Assembly (NCBI RefSeq): GCF_000974685.2
Contig: NZ_AP018738.1
Span: 1,426,001 to 1,490,000 of the forward strand
Reading direction: 5' to 3'
Origin: Ferriphaselus amnicola
GTDB taxonomy: Bacteria > Pseudomonadota > Gammaproteobacteria > Burkholderiales > Gallionellaceae
Length of the DNA: 64,000 nucleotides
The position numbers and the translations under genes were made by a program. Within the stretch, counting starts at the first letter, position 1; each line of letters opens with the position of its first letter. A model generated the notes under the pieces. The model made no database searches, was not told where the DNA came from, and worked only from the letters and a program-made list of their open reading frames with translations. Below, piece by piece: positions 26,874-36,255 of this stretch.

Positions 26874-26988
26874 GATCGCCTCCATAATTGATAGCAATGC
26901 AAGCATTGTAATCATTGCTCGATAACTCAACAACCATGAGCCACCCATCCCTAAGCGATGCGCACTAGCCCAGCAAGCTTATCGCCCG

Positions 26989-27759
26989 CTACTTATCAAA
27001 TAGCAACTGCCTCACCGCCCCAATCACAAACAAAGTATTCGTCACCAAATATCGCTTCCACAGCCGTCTTGGTTCAGACACCAAGCGGTAGAACCATTCC
27101 AGCCCGCTATCCTGCATCCACTTCGGGGCGCGTTTGATCGTGCCTGCGTGGTAATCGAACGCAGCCCCTACCCCCACCATCACCGCATTGATGCGGCCAC
27201 GATGAGCAGCCATCCACAGCTCTTGTTTTGGGCACCCCAAGCTCACCCATACCGTACCCGCGCCAGACGCGTTGATCTGCGCCACGATGGCATCGTCCTC
27301 TTCTGCAGTGAGCTTACGGAACGGTGGCGAGATCGCCCCTGCGATCTTCAAGTTGGGGAAAGCAGCCAAGAGCTTGGCCTTCAAAATCCCCAACGTCTCT
27401 TCTGTACTACCGTATAAGAAAATACCGCCGTCATTCCGGCGAAGGCCAGAATCCAGGCCTGAAACCAATTCGCAATACTTCCACATCAGGTCAGGCCCAT
27501 TGATACGCTGCTGATCTGCATGCCCCAACTTTCGCATCATCCAAGCCACCGGCGCACCATCTGGCGTCGCCATATCCGCCTCGTGCACCACACGACCAAA
27601 CTCAGCGTCTTGCGATGCCGTCACCACCGAATGCACATTGCAGATGCACACATAGCGACTTTCGTGATTGGTAGCCCAAGTGTTGAGTTGAGATAGCGCA
27701 CCATCCCATGTGATGACATCAATTGGGACTCCTTGAACTAAAGTTGAGTTCCTAGTCAT
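26989..27759 (-). CDS. WecG/TagA/CpsF-family glycosyltransferase
   Basis: 256 residues. Family motifs are VCICNVHSVVTASQD, ADMATPDGAPVAWMMRKLG, RINGPDLMWKYCE, FLYGSTEETL, VWVSLGCPKQELWMA and VGVGAAFDYHAGTIKRAP. It would add a (N-acetyl)mannosamine-type sugar or similar to a lipid-linked intermediate at the inner face of the membrane. The peptide SGLDSGLRRNDGG near residues 100-112, between the CE helix and FLYGS, is encoded by a dispersed repeat and is absent from the family pattern. It overlaps the next glycosyltransferase gene by 8 bp. Confidence 0.92.
   Translation of the reverse strand: MTRNSTLVQGVPIDVITWDGALSQLNTWATNHESRYVCICNVHSVVTASQDAEFGRVVHEADMATPDGAPVAWMMRKLGHADQQRINGPDLMWKYCELVSGLDSGLRRNDGGIFLYGSTEETLGILKAKLLAAFPNLKIAGAISPPFRKLTAEEDDAIVAQINASGAGTVWVSLGCPKQELWMAAHRGRINAVMVGVGAAFDYHAGTIKRAPKWMQDSGLEWFYRLVSEPRRLWKRYLVTNTLFVIGAVRQLLFDK
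27430..27456. repeat. REP-like repeat in frame inside the wecG-type gene
   Basis: GTCATTCCGGCGAAGGCCAG followed by AATCCAG is a variant of a common proteobacterial dispersed repeat. Its translation on the minus strand is LDSGLRRND, a known repeat-encoded peptide. Confidence 0.8.
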
Positions 27760-28936
27760 CTGAGCGTTGTACCAAAGTTTTTTTCACAACCCCCGCAAAC
27801 CCCATCGCGAACTGCTTCCTGTGTTGCTGATTCGCAATCGCAGCGGTTTGCTCGGCACCTAGCCTTGGCCCAGGTTCTAGCACAGCCCACTCGCGCATCA
27901 ACACCGCCGCAATATCTGCTGAATCATTGGGATTAAAAAACGCTGCCACTCCATCCGCCTGCTCATGATGTATCGGCAAATCAGACAGCAGCATCGGGGC
28001 GCCAACCGCTTTTGCTTCTTCCACTGTTGTGCTCCATCCTTCAAAAAATGAGGGATTCACAACCGCCGCCGAAAGACGCATCAACGGCAAAATATGTTGA
28101 AACGGAATCAAACCTAAAAAAACAAACTTACTTTCTAAGCCATAACTTTTCACCAAATCGAGCACGCGCTGCGGATGTTCAGGATTACGCCCATCCTTGG
28201 CATTACCACTCGCCACTATCACCACATCACTGCCAGCTTGATTTAGCTGATTAAGTGCCTCAATCACATTCAAGTGATTCTTATGCTTCCAGAATTGATT
28301 AGGTAAAAAGTAAAATTTCTCAGGCAATTGGTACAGCCCACGAATCTCTTGCAGCTTAGCTGCATCAACGCCTTTACCCATGCGCACCGCAAAAGGCACA
28401 GCATCAACCCGCCCAATGGATTTTGGATAAAACGTTTCGCAATCGCGCTTTGCATCAAGACTGCTCACCATCAAGCGCGTCGCACAATGGCTCAATGCCC
28501 AATAGCCCACATCACGCCAATAAAAATTAAACTTACTAAACATCATCGGCAAACGGCGATGCTGAAAATCTGCGATCCATGCCAAGGTGGGTATACCGAA
28601 ACGACATCCATACCAAGCGGCATGTTGAAAGACCACCTCAATATTGGCGCGTTTAAATTCACGCTCTGCCAAATAATCCCGCTGTAACCCGAAGCCACAA
28701 ACCAAGCGCGCGATACGCATAGCTTTATCGTTGTTCCAAGCCTTGTTCAAAATGGGTGGTTGCACCAAGTATGGTGCTAATCGTGCCAACACTTTGGGAT
28801 TGGCATCTTCGCCAGCGAACAACACCGCCTCAACTTTGCAATCGGGTTGTTCCGCCACCGCCGACAGTAGGTTTTCTAAATAATTAACGCCGCCTGTCCA
28901 ACCCGAGCCGCCAATCAAAGTAAAGGCAACTCTCAT
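27752..28936 (-). CDS. GT4-type glycosyltransferase
   Basis: 394 residues with a GT-B fold. An N-terminal glycine-rich loop (LIGGSGWTGGVNYLENLL) is followed by a C-terminal nucleotide-sugar half with FYFLPNQFWKHKNHLNVIEA, VVIVASGNAKDGRNPEHPQ, FVFLGLIPFQHILPLMRLS and PSFFEGWSTTVEEAKAVG (the E-x7-E region). The donor and linkage are unknown. It overlaps both neighbours, so it is part of a tight operon. Confidence 0.88.
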   Translation of the reverse strand: MRVAFTLIGGSGWTGGVNYLENLLSAVAEQPDCKVEAVLFAGEDANPKVLARLAPYLVQPPILNKAWNNDKAMRIARLVCGFGLQRDYLAEREFKRANIEVVFQHAAWYGCRFGIPTLAWIADFQHRRLPMMFSKFNFYWRDVGYWALSHCATRLMVSSLDAKRDCETFYPKSIGRVDAVPFAVRMGKGVDAAKLQEIRGLYQLPEKFYFLPNQFWKHKNHLNVIEALNQLNQAGSDVVIVASGNAKDGRNPEHPQRVLDLVKSYGLESKFVFLGLIPFQHILPLMRLSAAVVNPSFFEGWSTTVEEAKAVGAPMLLSDLPIHHEQADGVAAFFNPNDSADIAAVLMREWAVLEPGPRLGAEQTAAIANQQHRKQFAMGFAGVVKKTLVQRSDD

Positions 28937-29874
28937 ACACTCACCAGCCCATTCACTCGCTTAAACCACTCCACGTAATCCGATACCCCAGACTGCCAAC
29001 CCATCTTAGGCATAAACCCCAATGAAGTTGCATGTGCCACATCTGCCACCAAAAACTGCGGATCACCCGCACGGCTCTGCCCACTAAACTCAACTTGAGT
29101 ATCCATCCCCCAAGACGCACATAGCTGCACTGCCACTTGCCGCACCGAAGTTGAAATGCCAGTACCACCATTCACAATTAAACCTTCGGCACACGCATGA
29201 TCTGCAGCCACTTGCAACAGCGCCACTGCATCCGAAATATGAAACCAATCCCGCGCTTCATTACCCGAGCCACCTAGCATCAAGCGGCTAGCATCTTTCA
29301 CCAAACGTCTGCATGAGTCCCATAGCAACTGTTTTTTCAACTCCGTGCCATAAACTGAAAACAACCTCACCATCGCAACATTCAAACCAAAGTTTTTTCC
29401 GTATGACTCAAACAACTCCTCGGCAATACGCTTGTGCGTCCCATAAGGCGAGTAAGGTGACAAGGAATCAGATTCACGGATAGATTGAGTGTGCCCCGCG
29501 CCATATACCGCAGCACTGGAAGCCATAACCAACCTCACCTCTGGCGCAGCCAATCGTGCCCACTCCAACAACTCAGCGGCAGACAAAACAGAACGACGAA
29601 AATCCTCTTCTGGCGCTACCAACGAAGGCCCCACAGAACTACCACCCGCCAAGTGATAAACAACATCAGGCTTGCCCACTTCAGCCTGAACAATATCTAG
29701 ATTTCGTTTAGAGACCTCACCATTCAACCAATAATCCACCCCCCACGCGGCACGCTCAAATTCTGTCCAAGCACCATGCCCCATCCCACACACTTTATAA
29801 CCTTGCTGTTTAAGCGAGTACGCCAGATGCTGGCCGACAAAACCGCGTGCGCCAGTAATTAAGGCAGCCCTCAT
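28933..29874 (-). CDS. NAD-dependent epimerase/dehydratase (extended SDR)
   Basis: About 313 residues from the ATG at 29874; a GTG at 29886 is an alternative. A Rossmann motif (LITGARGFVGQHLA), the active-site S-S (VMASSAAVYG) and YSPYGTHKRIAEE with the catalytic Tyr-x3-Lys place it among nucleotide-sugar SDRs. It most resembles GDP- or UDP-sugar 4-reductases/epimerases; the exact substrate cannot be told. It overlaps the GT4 gene by 4 bp. Confidence 0.87.
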   Translation of the reverse strand: MRAALITGARGFVGQHLAYSLKQQGYKVCGMGHGAWTEFERAAWGVDYWLNGEVSKRNLDIVQAEVGKPDVVYHLAGGSSVGPSLVAPEEDFRRSVLSAAELLEWARLAAPEVRLVMASSAAVYGAGHTQSIRESDSLSPYSPYGTHKRIAEELFESYGKNFGLNVAMVRLFSVYGTELKKQLLWDSCRRLVKDASRLMLGGSGNEARDWFHISDAVALLQVAADHACAEGLIVNGGTGISTSVRQVAVQLCASWGMDTQVEFSGQSRAGDPQFLVADVAHATSLGFMPKMGWQSGVSDYVEWFKRVNGLVSV

Positions 29875-29875
29875 G

Positions 29876-30466
29876 CTATCTCTCACTCTCTGGGATTTCG
29901 CGAATCAGTTTTGCCGGGTTGCCAGCAACGACTGACCATGGAGGTACATCTTTGGTTACTACCGAATTTGCGCCGATAACAGCACCTTCACCGACAGTTA
30001 CGCCCTTAAGCAGACTGCAGCCAAAACCAATCCAAGCCTTATCACCAATTCTTACTGGAGCAACCTTTACGCAGTCCCAAAGCTTAATGCCCTGAAACGC
30101 ATTCATCTCAACGTCATGACTCCGCTCTGAAAATTTAAGGCTATGTGAATTGTGATCAGAAATTGTGACATCCCATGAAATCATCACATCATTGCCGATC
30201 ACCAAACGATCGGCGACTGTAAATAAACCTCGACCCACAAAAGTCCTGTCTCCGATCTCTATAGAAGCGCCTTCCCTTTCATAAACCATCTCCGCACGAA
30301 TAAGGGATTTTTCACCCACCTTAAAAATCCCCCCATGATATGGACGAATGCGCCAGAAATTGACACGACTCCCCTCGCCCACCTCACAAACTTTCAATTT
30401 CCGCGACAGCAATACCCTAAAAATCATCGCCAGAGTATTACGAACAATTTCTTTCAATTTCATCAT
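29876..30466 (-). CDS. Hexapeptide-repeat acyltransferase
   Basis: 196 residues with a left-handed beta-helix of the xenobiotic/sugar O-acetyltransferase type. Visible hexapeptides include [40 protein letters not shown] and [18 protein letters not shown]. The catalytic His is probably in ITISDHNSH-like DHNSH, and the end is [11 protein letters not shown]. It would acetylate a sugar of the repeat unit. Confidence 0.85.
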   Translation of the reverse strand: MMKLKEIVRNTLAMIFRVLLSRKLKVCEVGEGSRVNFWRIRPYHGGIFKVGEKSLIRAEMVYEREGASIEIGDRTFVGRGLFTVADRLVIGNDVMISWDVTISDHNSHSLKFSERSHDVEMNAFQGIKLWDCVKVAPVRIGDKAWIGFGCSLLKGVTVGEGAVIGANSVVTKDVPPWSVVAGNPAKLIREIPESER

Positions 30467-30476
30467 GTCAATAAAT

Positions 30477-31403
30477 CTAAGTAATTTTCCGTAGGCGACT
30501 TACACATTCAGTTCTCAACCAAACCCACGCCCTATTTACCAATCTGTACTGGCCGCTAAGTTGTTTTTTTACTTTTGCGTAACTAACCCTACTGCATTCA
30601 ATAGTTGATGGGTAAACAAATTTTTCAACATTAAATGAGGGAGCGGCGTCTTCTTGGGAGCATTCAATTTTGCAGTGCGTACCCGAACCATCGTGCCCAA
30701 TGTTTTTCACTAATGTTTCAGGCGGATACACGACCAAACCATCCGCACAGAAGACACTGAAGTACCACCGAATCCCCCATGAATCAGATTTACCGTTAAG
30801 TTGCTTCCTTAACCTTCTGCTATATGGGTATGAACCATCTAAGTCGAAAGATTTCTGCCGTTTTGAATCGGAAAAGATTTTGGCAATCTCGACCTCTGAA
30901 ACACCAAAATTCTTCCAAGCCCTACCCCATGTTGCCCACCCCCAAGTGGATGTAATTGGCAATAGCTGTGCTTCATTTTCGCCGCACATTTCAATGGGAA
31001 ACATGTAACCCGAAACCTGCATCACCTTCGCCTCATCGGCATATCGCACCAGCGCAGCATTCAGATAGCTCAAAAACACCGGCGACACTACCAAGTCATC
31101 TTCAACCACAACAACCCGACCAAAACGTTCGCAAAGCTGCGTTACCCCCTCAATCACCGAATTTGCCAATCCCCAATTCCGATCTCGCTCAATCACTGTT
31201 TTATTCGGATGCGGCCAGTCACGCACAAGTTTGCGGGTCTCTTCCACCTGCGCAGCCTCCCCTTCATGCCGCGCCCCATCGCAATAGATAAACAACGGGC
31301 TCTCTAAAAATTCCGCATTCTGCGCCAACGACTCCAACGTCCGCTTCGTGTGTTCGGGGCGTTTGAAGGTAAAAAGGGCAATCGGGGAAAATGAATCAAG
31401 CAT
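30477..31403 (-). CDS. Glycosyltransferase, GT-A fold (GNT-I/GT2-like)
   Basis: 308 residues. It starts [20 protein letters not shown]. Donor-binding motifs are FIYCDGAR and the acidic [19 protein letters not shown]. The characteristic [15 protein letters not shown] block follows near residue 150. The C-terminal part carries [19 protein letters not shown]. The sugar is unknown. The 5' end overlaps the unknown 229-aa gene by 8 bp. Confidence 0.85.
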   Translation of the reverse strand: MLDSFSPIALFTFKRPEHTKRTLESLAQNAEFLESPLFIYCDGARHEGEAAQVEETRKLVRDWPHPNKTVIERDRNWGLANSVIEGVTQLCERFGRVVVVEDDLVVSPVFLSYLNAALVRYADEAKVMQVSGYMFPIEMCGENEAQLLPITSTWGWATWGRAWKNFGVSEVEIAKIFSDSKRQKSFDLDGSYPYSRRLRKQLNGKSDSWGIRWYFSVFCADGLVVYPPETLVKNIGHDGSGTHCKIECSQEDAAPSFNVEKFVYPSTIECSRVSYAKVKKQLSGQYRLVNRAWVWLRTECVSRLRKIT

Positions 31404-32085
31404 TTATCAAACGCCCCCATGTTCGCTCAAATAACGCAGAAATTGATTCGCCCACATTACCTGCCACTTCATCCCCCACCTCACCTGCCACCTTAGCTCC
31501 TGCTTTTTTAAGAAATGCTTGTACGACAGAGCGAAAGTCAATGCCTTGATATCCTTTGCCACGCAACCTCGTTACCACCTCTGCTCGCTCTTCCTGTGGA
31601 ATCAATGATTCAATTAGATCTGTCAACGCCGATCGCTTGATGCGTGCAACATTTCCCGAGAATGACCCATCGGAGAGATGTCCAAGTTGGCGAATGCGAT
31701 GACGCAAACGATCCATGGTTAATGGATGAGGAACTTCAATCAAATAGATATCTCCATCGCAGGCCAAGAGTGGATTTATTAAGATGTTACGCAATTCCTG
31801 CTTTCCAGCATTTGCGTCACCAGCCTCACGCAAAGCAGCCTGGTAGAGCAATGTTCTAGCTTTCGCTTTAGTAACGCGCAACTTCTCAACCAACTCAAAC
31901 TCGTCTGGCGATTGAGTCAAATACCCCAATTGCTTCAAAGCATTAAAGGCAGCCACTTCATGTTCCACCGCTTTAGAAGCGCCGAACACAGGATTGGCAT
32001 GCGGTGAAAATAGCAACTCAAGTGCCACTCGCATATTCGTAGCAGAGGCATCAGCGATTAATGAATTAATATTTGATGCATTCAT
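31396..32085 (-). CDS. Unknown protein encoded between glycosyltransferase genes
   Basis: 229 residues, soluble, with no signal peptide or membrane helix. I do not recognise a family. The start is MNASNINSLIADASATNMRV. A central region (LVEKLRVTKAKARTLLYQAA) could form a winged or tri-helical domain, and MDRLRHRIRQLGHLSDGSFS follows. The end has a GDEVAGNVGESI helix-like tail. It overlaps both neighbouring glycosyltransferase genes by 4-8 bp, so it is clearly cotranslated with them. A regulatory or adaptor role is possible but unproven. Confidence 0.7.
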   Translation of the reverse strand: MNASNINSLIADASATNMRVALELLFSPHANPVFGASKAVEHEVAAFNALKQLGYLTQSPDEFELVEKLRVTKAKARTLLYQAALREAGDANAGKQELRNILINPLLACDGDIYLIEVPHPLTMDRLRHRIRQLGHLSDGSFSGNVARIKRSALTDLIESLIPQEERAEVVTRLRGKGYQGIDFRSVVQAFLKKAGAKVAGEVGDEVAGNVGESISALFERTWGRLINA

Positions 32086-32939
32086 TTTTTTAGCAACCCT
32101 TTAACAATCACCTTCAGATAGGGCCACGCCCAATAAATCGGCCATAGAACACCCGCATGGCGTTGCGTAAATACACGCCATGAATTCAACGGGAGGCCTT
32201 TTGGGCTAAGCATCTTTTTGAGGCGGATAGACACAGGCAGAGACGCATCATTGAATGAACCCGTCGCTGGGTTGTTTGAACACGTTCCAACATAACCAGG
32301 CATTACCCAAGATGAGAAACCCGCATAATTTGCGCGTAACCCGTAATCCAAATCGCCCATAGCATGAGCGAAAGCGGGTTCCATGCCGCCAATCGCGCTC
32401 GCCACTTCATGCGGGATCAACACGCAATTTCCATTCATCGCTTCGCACTGAACTGGCGTCTCACTTGGTGCAATTAACTTAAAGGCCGTTGGCCTCCATT
32501 TGCTTGGCCGAACCACGCCACCATAAGAAAGCCGCCCACTTACCTCGTCGTGCGTAGAGCCCACAACAATCACGCCTTTATTTACTGATGTAGTGAGCTG
32601 CACTGAGGTGAAAAGTAACGATTTCAGCGCAGTTGGATAAAGCAAAGTATCATCGTTAAGCCACAGATAATAGTCAAATCCCTTGTCTATAGCCGCATCA
32701 AACGCTACTCGCATCCCACCATTCCAGAAAAGATTGCCATCGCCCTTGATGACCGTCACCTGCGGATAGCGCTCACGAACAGCTAGCTCTGTACCATCCG
32801 TGCTGCCGTCATCAACCAAGAAAACGTCAAGTGAGAAACCTTCTGACAGCGTGTTTTGAAAAAGTGCATTCAGGCAGGCCAGTGTTTTGGCTTTGCGGTT
32901 ATGGCAGGAAATTAATGATGCAACTCTCTTCACTTTCAT
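32082..32939 (-). CDS. GT2-family glycosyltransferase
   Basis: 285 residues with a GT-A fold. Motifs are SLISCHNRKAKTLACLNAL, FLVDDGSTDGTE (first DxD region), NLFWNGGMRVAFDAAIDKGF and LWLNDDTLLYP (metal-binding Asp pair). The W-N-G-G-M and L-N-D-D patterns are typical of rhamnosyltransferase-like GT2 enzymes. It acts in the cytoplasm on the lipid-linked unit. Confidence 0.9.
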   Translation of the reverse strand: MKVKRVASLISCHNRKAKTLACLNALFQNTLSEGFSLDVFLVDDGSTDGTELAVRERYPQVTVIKGDGNLFWNGGMRVAFDAAIDKGFDYYLWLNDDTLLYPTALKSLLFTSVQLTTSVNKGVIVVGSTHDEVSGRLSYGGVVRPSKWRPTAFKLIAPSETPVQCEAMNGNCVLIPHEVASAIGGMEPAFAHAMGDLDYGLRANYAGFSSWVMPGYVGTCSNNPATGSFNDASLPVSIRLKKMLSPKGLPLNSWRVFTQRHAGVLWPIYWAWPYLKVIVKGLLKK

Positions 32940-32944
32940 ACCAA

Positions 32945-34345
32945 CTATGAACGCTTAAAATTACTAGGGTTTATAGCGACTTCAGCAAACCTACGGCCTA
33001 ATACATGGCCGAAGAGACGCATTGCCAGATAAAGGTAAAGCAACACGGGCAACACCCCTGCAGTGAAAGTTGACTGACTTGTTATAAGTAATGATAAGAG
33101 TCCAAAGAGCGTAGCCATAAATAACACCCCACGCTCCCCCCTTAGTGTTTTCAGTTTTTTTATCACATACCCTGAAAGTAGCCCGAGCACCAAAATCAGT
33201 GGCATTGCAAAAATACCATATGCAAACCACAACTCGGAAACAATACCTGTCCTAATTCCAAAAGTGGTATTCCAAATTGCAGACCATGCGTGCGCACTAT
33301 CAAGTGAGGTCAGCTCACCTTTATCCAACCCGATAAGCGTCAACATCAAATTGTTCGTCATTGCAGCAATTGTGCTTGTTGCCCAAGAGTAGTTAGCGAT
33401 TTCACCTGGCTCAAAAAAATTAACTGTATAAACAAAGTCTCTAAACTCAACGCCGATGAGCATCATTTTTGAATATGCATCTACATACCTTGCACTATCT
33501 TCCCCAACCCGTAGTAACAAAGTTCCGACGTACATCGTCACTAAAGAATAAGTCAATATCGGCAAAGTCTTAGTCCATGTTTTATGCTGAAGCACACGAA
33601 ATGAAATGCCGATAAGGCCACCAAGCGCAATCATAGCGATGCCGCGCTTACCATCTGCCATGGAAATTAAAATGCACACAAGTGCCAGTAAGCCATACGC
33701 ATACCGCCTAATGAGAACCGCCTCTACCATCGCTTTATAACCAGCATAAAGAATTGAAACAGCAATAATTACTCCATACGGGTACAACGGGCCGTAGCCA
33801 ATTTCATACATTTCATCAACAATGCTACCCCCACTCAGAATAGGGATATAGCCAATTGAAATGTACATAGACAGTAACCATGAAAATGGAAAAACCATCA
33901 GGATAGTAGCTACTATTGGATGAATATTTGGTGATGGATTCTCTCCACCGTAAACAGAAGCATATTTACTTGAAAGCAGCCTCTCAAATAAATACAAACC
34001 CAGAAAGTAAAATACCGTCGCCCATAGATAAATTTGAGTAGCGACACGCATATCTAACTGACTGTAATACCCGCCCAACACCAGCGAGCTAGCAATCGTA
34101 TTCAAAGTGCCAATGCAATACCATGCAAGCCATACATAACCTAGCAAACGGGAGTAGGGACATTTAACTTGCGCGATAACATACCAAGCCAGTAGCCCGG
34201 GAACAAGATTCACAGGTGATGGTAATGTTCCCTCAATTGCATCAGGAAAAATACCCTCAAGAACTAAAGGCCACATCAGGAAGATTAACCCTCCTGCCAA
34301 TGCCAATAGCCACCTTATAAAAACTGAGTTTTTATTAGCACTCAT
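32945..34345 (-). CDS. Wzy-like polysaccharide polymerase (membrane protein)
   Basis: 466 residues with about 11-12 predicted membrane helices and few polar stretches. A periplasmic loop near residues 285-350 includes RVGEDSARYVDAYSKMML and FEPGEIANYSWATSTIAAMT. No enzyme motif is evident, as usual for Wzy. Position between an acyltransferase and a glycosyltransferase, next to the flippase, supports the call. Codon use looks more A+T-rich than flanking housekeeping genes, as is common in variable EPS segments. Confidence 0.72.
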   Translation of the reverse strand: MSANKNSVFIRWLLALAGGLIFLMWPLVLEGIFPDAIEGTLPSPVNLVPGLLAWYVIAQVKCPYSRLLGYVWLAWYCIGTLNTIASSLVLGGYYSQLDMRVATQIYLWATVFYFLGLYLFERLLSSKYASVYGGENPSPNIHPIVATILMVFPFSWLLSMYISIGYIPILSGGSIVDEMYEIGYGPLYPYGVIIAVSILYAGYKAMVEAVLIRRYAYGLLALVCILISMADGKRGIAMIALGGLIGISFRVLQHKTWTKTLPILTYSLVTMYVGTLLLRVGEDSARYVDAYSKMMLIGVEFRDFVYTVNFFEPGEIANYSWATSTIAAMTNNLMLTLIGLDKGELTSLDSAHAWSAIWNTTFGIRTGIVSELWFAYGIFAMPLILVLGLLSGYVIKKLKTLRGERGVLFMATLFGLLSLLITSQSTFTAGVLPVLLYLYLAMRLFGHVLGRRFAEVAINPSNFKRS

Positions 34346-34940
34346 TATTCAACCTTAATAGTTTGGCAGGACAGCCAGCTGCAATTGATTTCTTGGGGAA
34401 AGTGGTCGCCAGAACTGCACCGGCACCAATCACACTGCCCTCACCAATGCTGACACCTTTTAATACAATCGCTCCCGTCCCAATGAATACGTTATCTTCG
34501 ATAATGACTGGAGCACTCTTTATATCTTGCTGATTGTTGTTAAACCTTCTCCCCTCTGGCTTAATTGCGTGAAAGTCGGTATCAGCGATAGTTACATTTG
34601 CGCCTAGCAAACACTCTCGTCCCATCTTCACACTTAGTGCAGCACATATAGATCCACCACTGATTCCCGTATCCTCGCCAATCAAAATTTCTGCATGGGG
34701 TTGTAACGTGCGCAACACCACGGGGTGATTAACACCCAACGCAGTAAAGCGACTATCAGAACATAATGTCGCACGATCCCCAATATAGATGCGTGACTTC
34801 TCAGCCATGCTAACGATAGGCATTCCATAAAAACGAACATTTTTCCCCAGCTCTACCCCAAGCGCACGCAAGCGGATAGGGACCGTGATCTGCCACCATG
34901 TTTTTAATATTTTCAACCAAACTCTCGTGATCAGTTGCAT
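34335..34940 (-). CDS. Hexapeptide-repeat acyltransferase (second)
   Basis: 201 residues. Left-handed beta-helix repeats are seen as IYIGDRATLCSDSRFTALGV, ILIGEDTGISGGSICAALSV and VIIEDNVFIGTGAIVLKGVS, with the C-terminus AAGCPAKLLRL. DTDFHAIKP probably holds the catalytic His. It likely acetylates the polymer unit. It overlaps the downstream Wzy-like gene by 11 bp. Confidence 0.87.
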   Translation of the reverse strand: MQLITRVWLKILKTWWQITVPIRLRALGVELGKNVRFYGMPIVSMAEKSRIYIGDRATLCSDSRFTALGVNHPVVLRTLQPHAEILIGEDTGISGGSICAALSVKMGRECLLGANVTIADTDFHAIKPEGRRFNNNQQDIKSAPVIIEDNVFIGTGAIVLKGVSIGEGSVIGAGAVLATTFPKKSIAAGCPAKLLRLNNEC

Positions 34941-34941
34941 A

Positions 34942-36255
34942 TCAAGTCCTACTCAATGCGGCTTTACGCTTATGTACAAGAACCGCTCTGTATAACAAGA
35001 CACTTAAGATTAGCTCTCCAATCGCAGCTCCCAATACTGCACCTTGAACACCTAACTGCTTCAACAAAAACACTGTGCAAATAATGGCCACGACCGCACT
35101 CCACAGGTTATCAAACATGATGCGTTTGAACTCCTTCATTACCTGTAACACTACACTCGTACCGGCGCGGGAAAATTGAAAAATCAGTACAAGACACCAT
35201 GCCAGTATCAGTGGTGCAATATCTTGGTATTTATTTCCAACAATGATAGCCAGAATTTCGCCCCCCCAAAATGCACAAAACAATGTGTACATCATTGCAA
35301 ATAGAATAAAAGCCAGCGCCACGTATTCGCTTGTCTTGAACATCTTATTAATATTTGTAACGCGAAGTGTGGCTAGTCTTGGCATTAGAATCTGATTTGC
35401 CGCTGTAACTAAAAATAATGCTGGCGTGATCAATAATTTAGCTGCATTTGCCATACCAACAGCCGCAGGCCCCGCAATAAGTGCTGTTACATAAATGTAT
35501 GCTTGTGATTGGCTCCATATCACAACTCCCCCACCTAGCGCCCATACGCCACCGCGCCATGCCTCCTTCCAGTCCAAAATAACCTTATTAGCGGTCACCA
35601 AAGACAATGGCAGTTTGACAAGCAACAGGCCAACAAGCACCCCAACTAGATTACTCATCGCAAAAATCCAAAGCGCACCAGTTGCAGATACGTCAGATGC
35701 GCCGTGATGCCAAACCAATAGTGAAGCAAGCATTACTATCGCAATGGCCGAATTCACAATTAATGCCCAAACCTCTTTCCTCGCTGTATAAGCATGACGA
35801 ACAAAAAAATCTTTTAGCAAGTATGCTAAACAGGATGCTAAAACTGCCACAAGTGAGCCCACATACTCATTCAGCAACGGCCACACCAGCTTACCTACGC
35901 CCAATATCGCAAGCGCTGGCATTGCAGTCAATACACAAAAGATTAGCAATGCAGCCAACATACGCGCTGCATATAGAAGTCTCTCTTCGGGTGCTTTTTC
36001 TGGCACATGTACAACCATTTGAGTCAGAAACAACGCATTACCAACGCCAGCGTAAAAAAGAACAATCGCAAAGCCAATTCCATAAAGACCAAATTCCGTT
36101 GGGGACAACACTCTGACTAAATAGAGCCCTAGTGCGAAGTTGGCACCACTGCTTATCACTTGATTCAGTACGCTAATAGAAAGAGATCGAGCCATGCCAC
36201 TCAAACTAGCCTTTGCGTTTTGTATGGCACGGCCGAATCGACTCAAAGCGCTCAT
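34942..36255 (-). CDS. Wzx-type oligosaccharide flippase
   Basis: 437 residues with 12 or so membrane helices. The opening SISVLNQVISSGANFALGLY, LVRVLSPTEFGLYGIGFAI is typical of the MATE/MOP polysaccharide flippases. It would turn the undecaprenyl-linked repeat unit to the periplasmic side. It starts 4 bp inside the end of the beta-helix gene and sits in the same operon. Confidence 0.9.
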   Translation of the reverse strand: MSALSRFGRAIQNAKASLSGMARSLSISVLNQVISSGANFALGLYLVRVLSPTEFGLYGIGFAIVLFYAGVGNALFLTQMVVHVPEKAPEERLLYAARMLAALLIFCVLTAMPALAILGVGKLVWPLLNEYVGSLVAVLASCLAYLLKDFFVRHAYTARKEVWALIVNSAIAIVMLASLLVWHHGASDVSATGALWIFAMSNLVGVLVGLLLVKLPLSLVTANKVILDWKEAWRGGVWALGGGVVIWSQSQAYIYVTALIAGPAAVGMANAAKLLITPALFLVTAANQILMPRLATLRVTNINKMFKTSEYVALAFILFAMMYTLFCAFWGGEILAIIVGNKYQDIAPLILAWCLVLIFQFSRAGTSVVLQVMKEFKRIMFDNLWSAVVAIICTVFLLKQLGVQGAVLGAAIGELILSVLLYRAVLVHKRKAALSRT

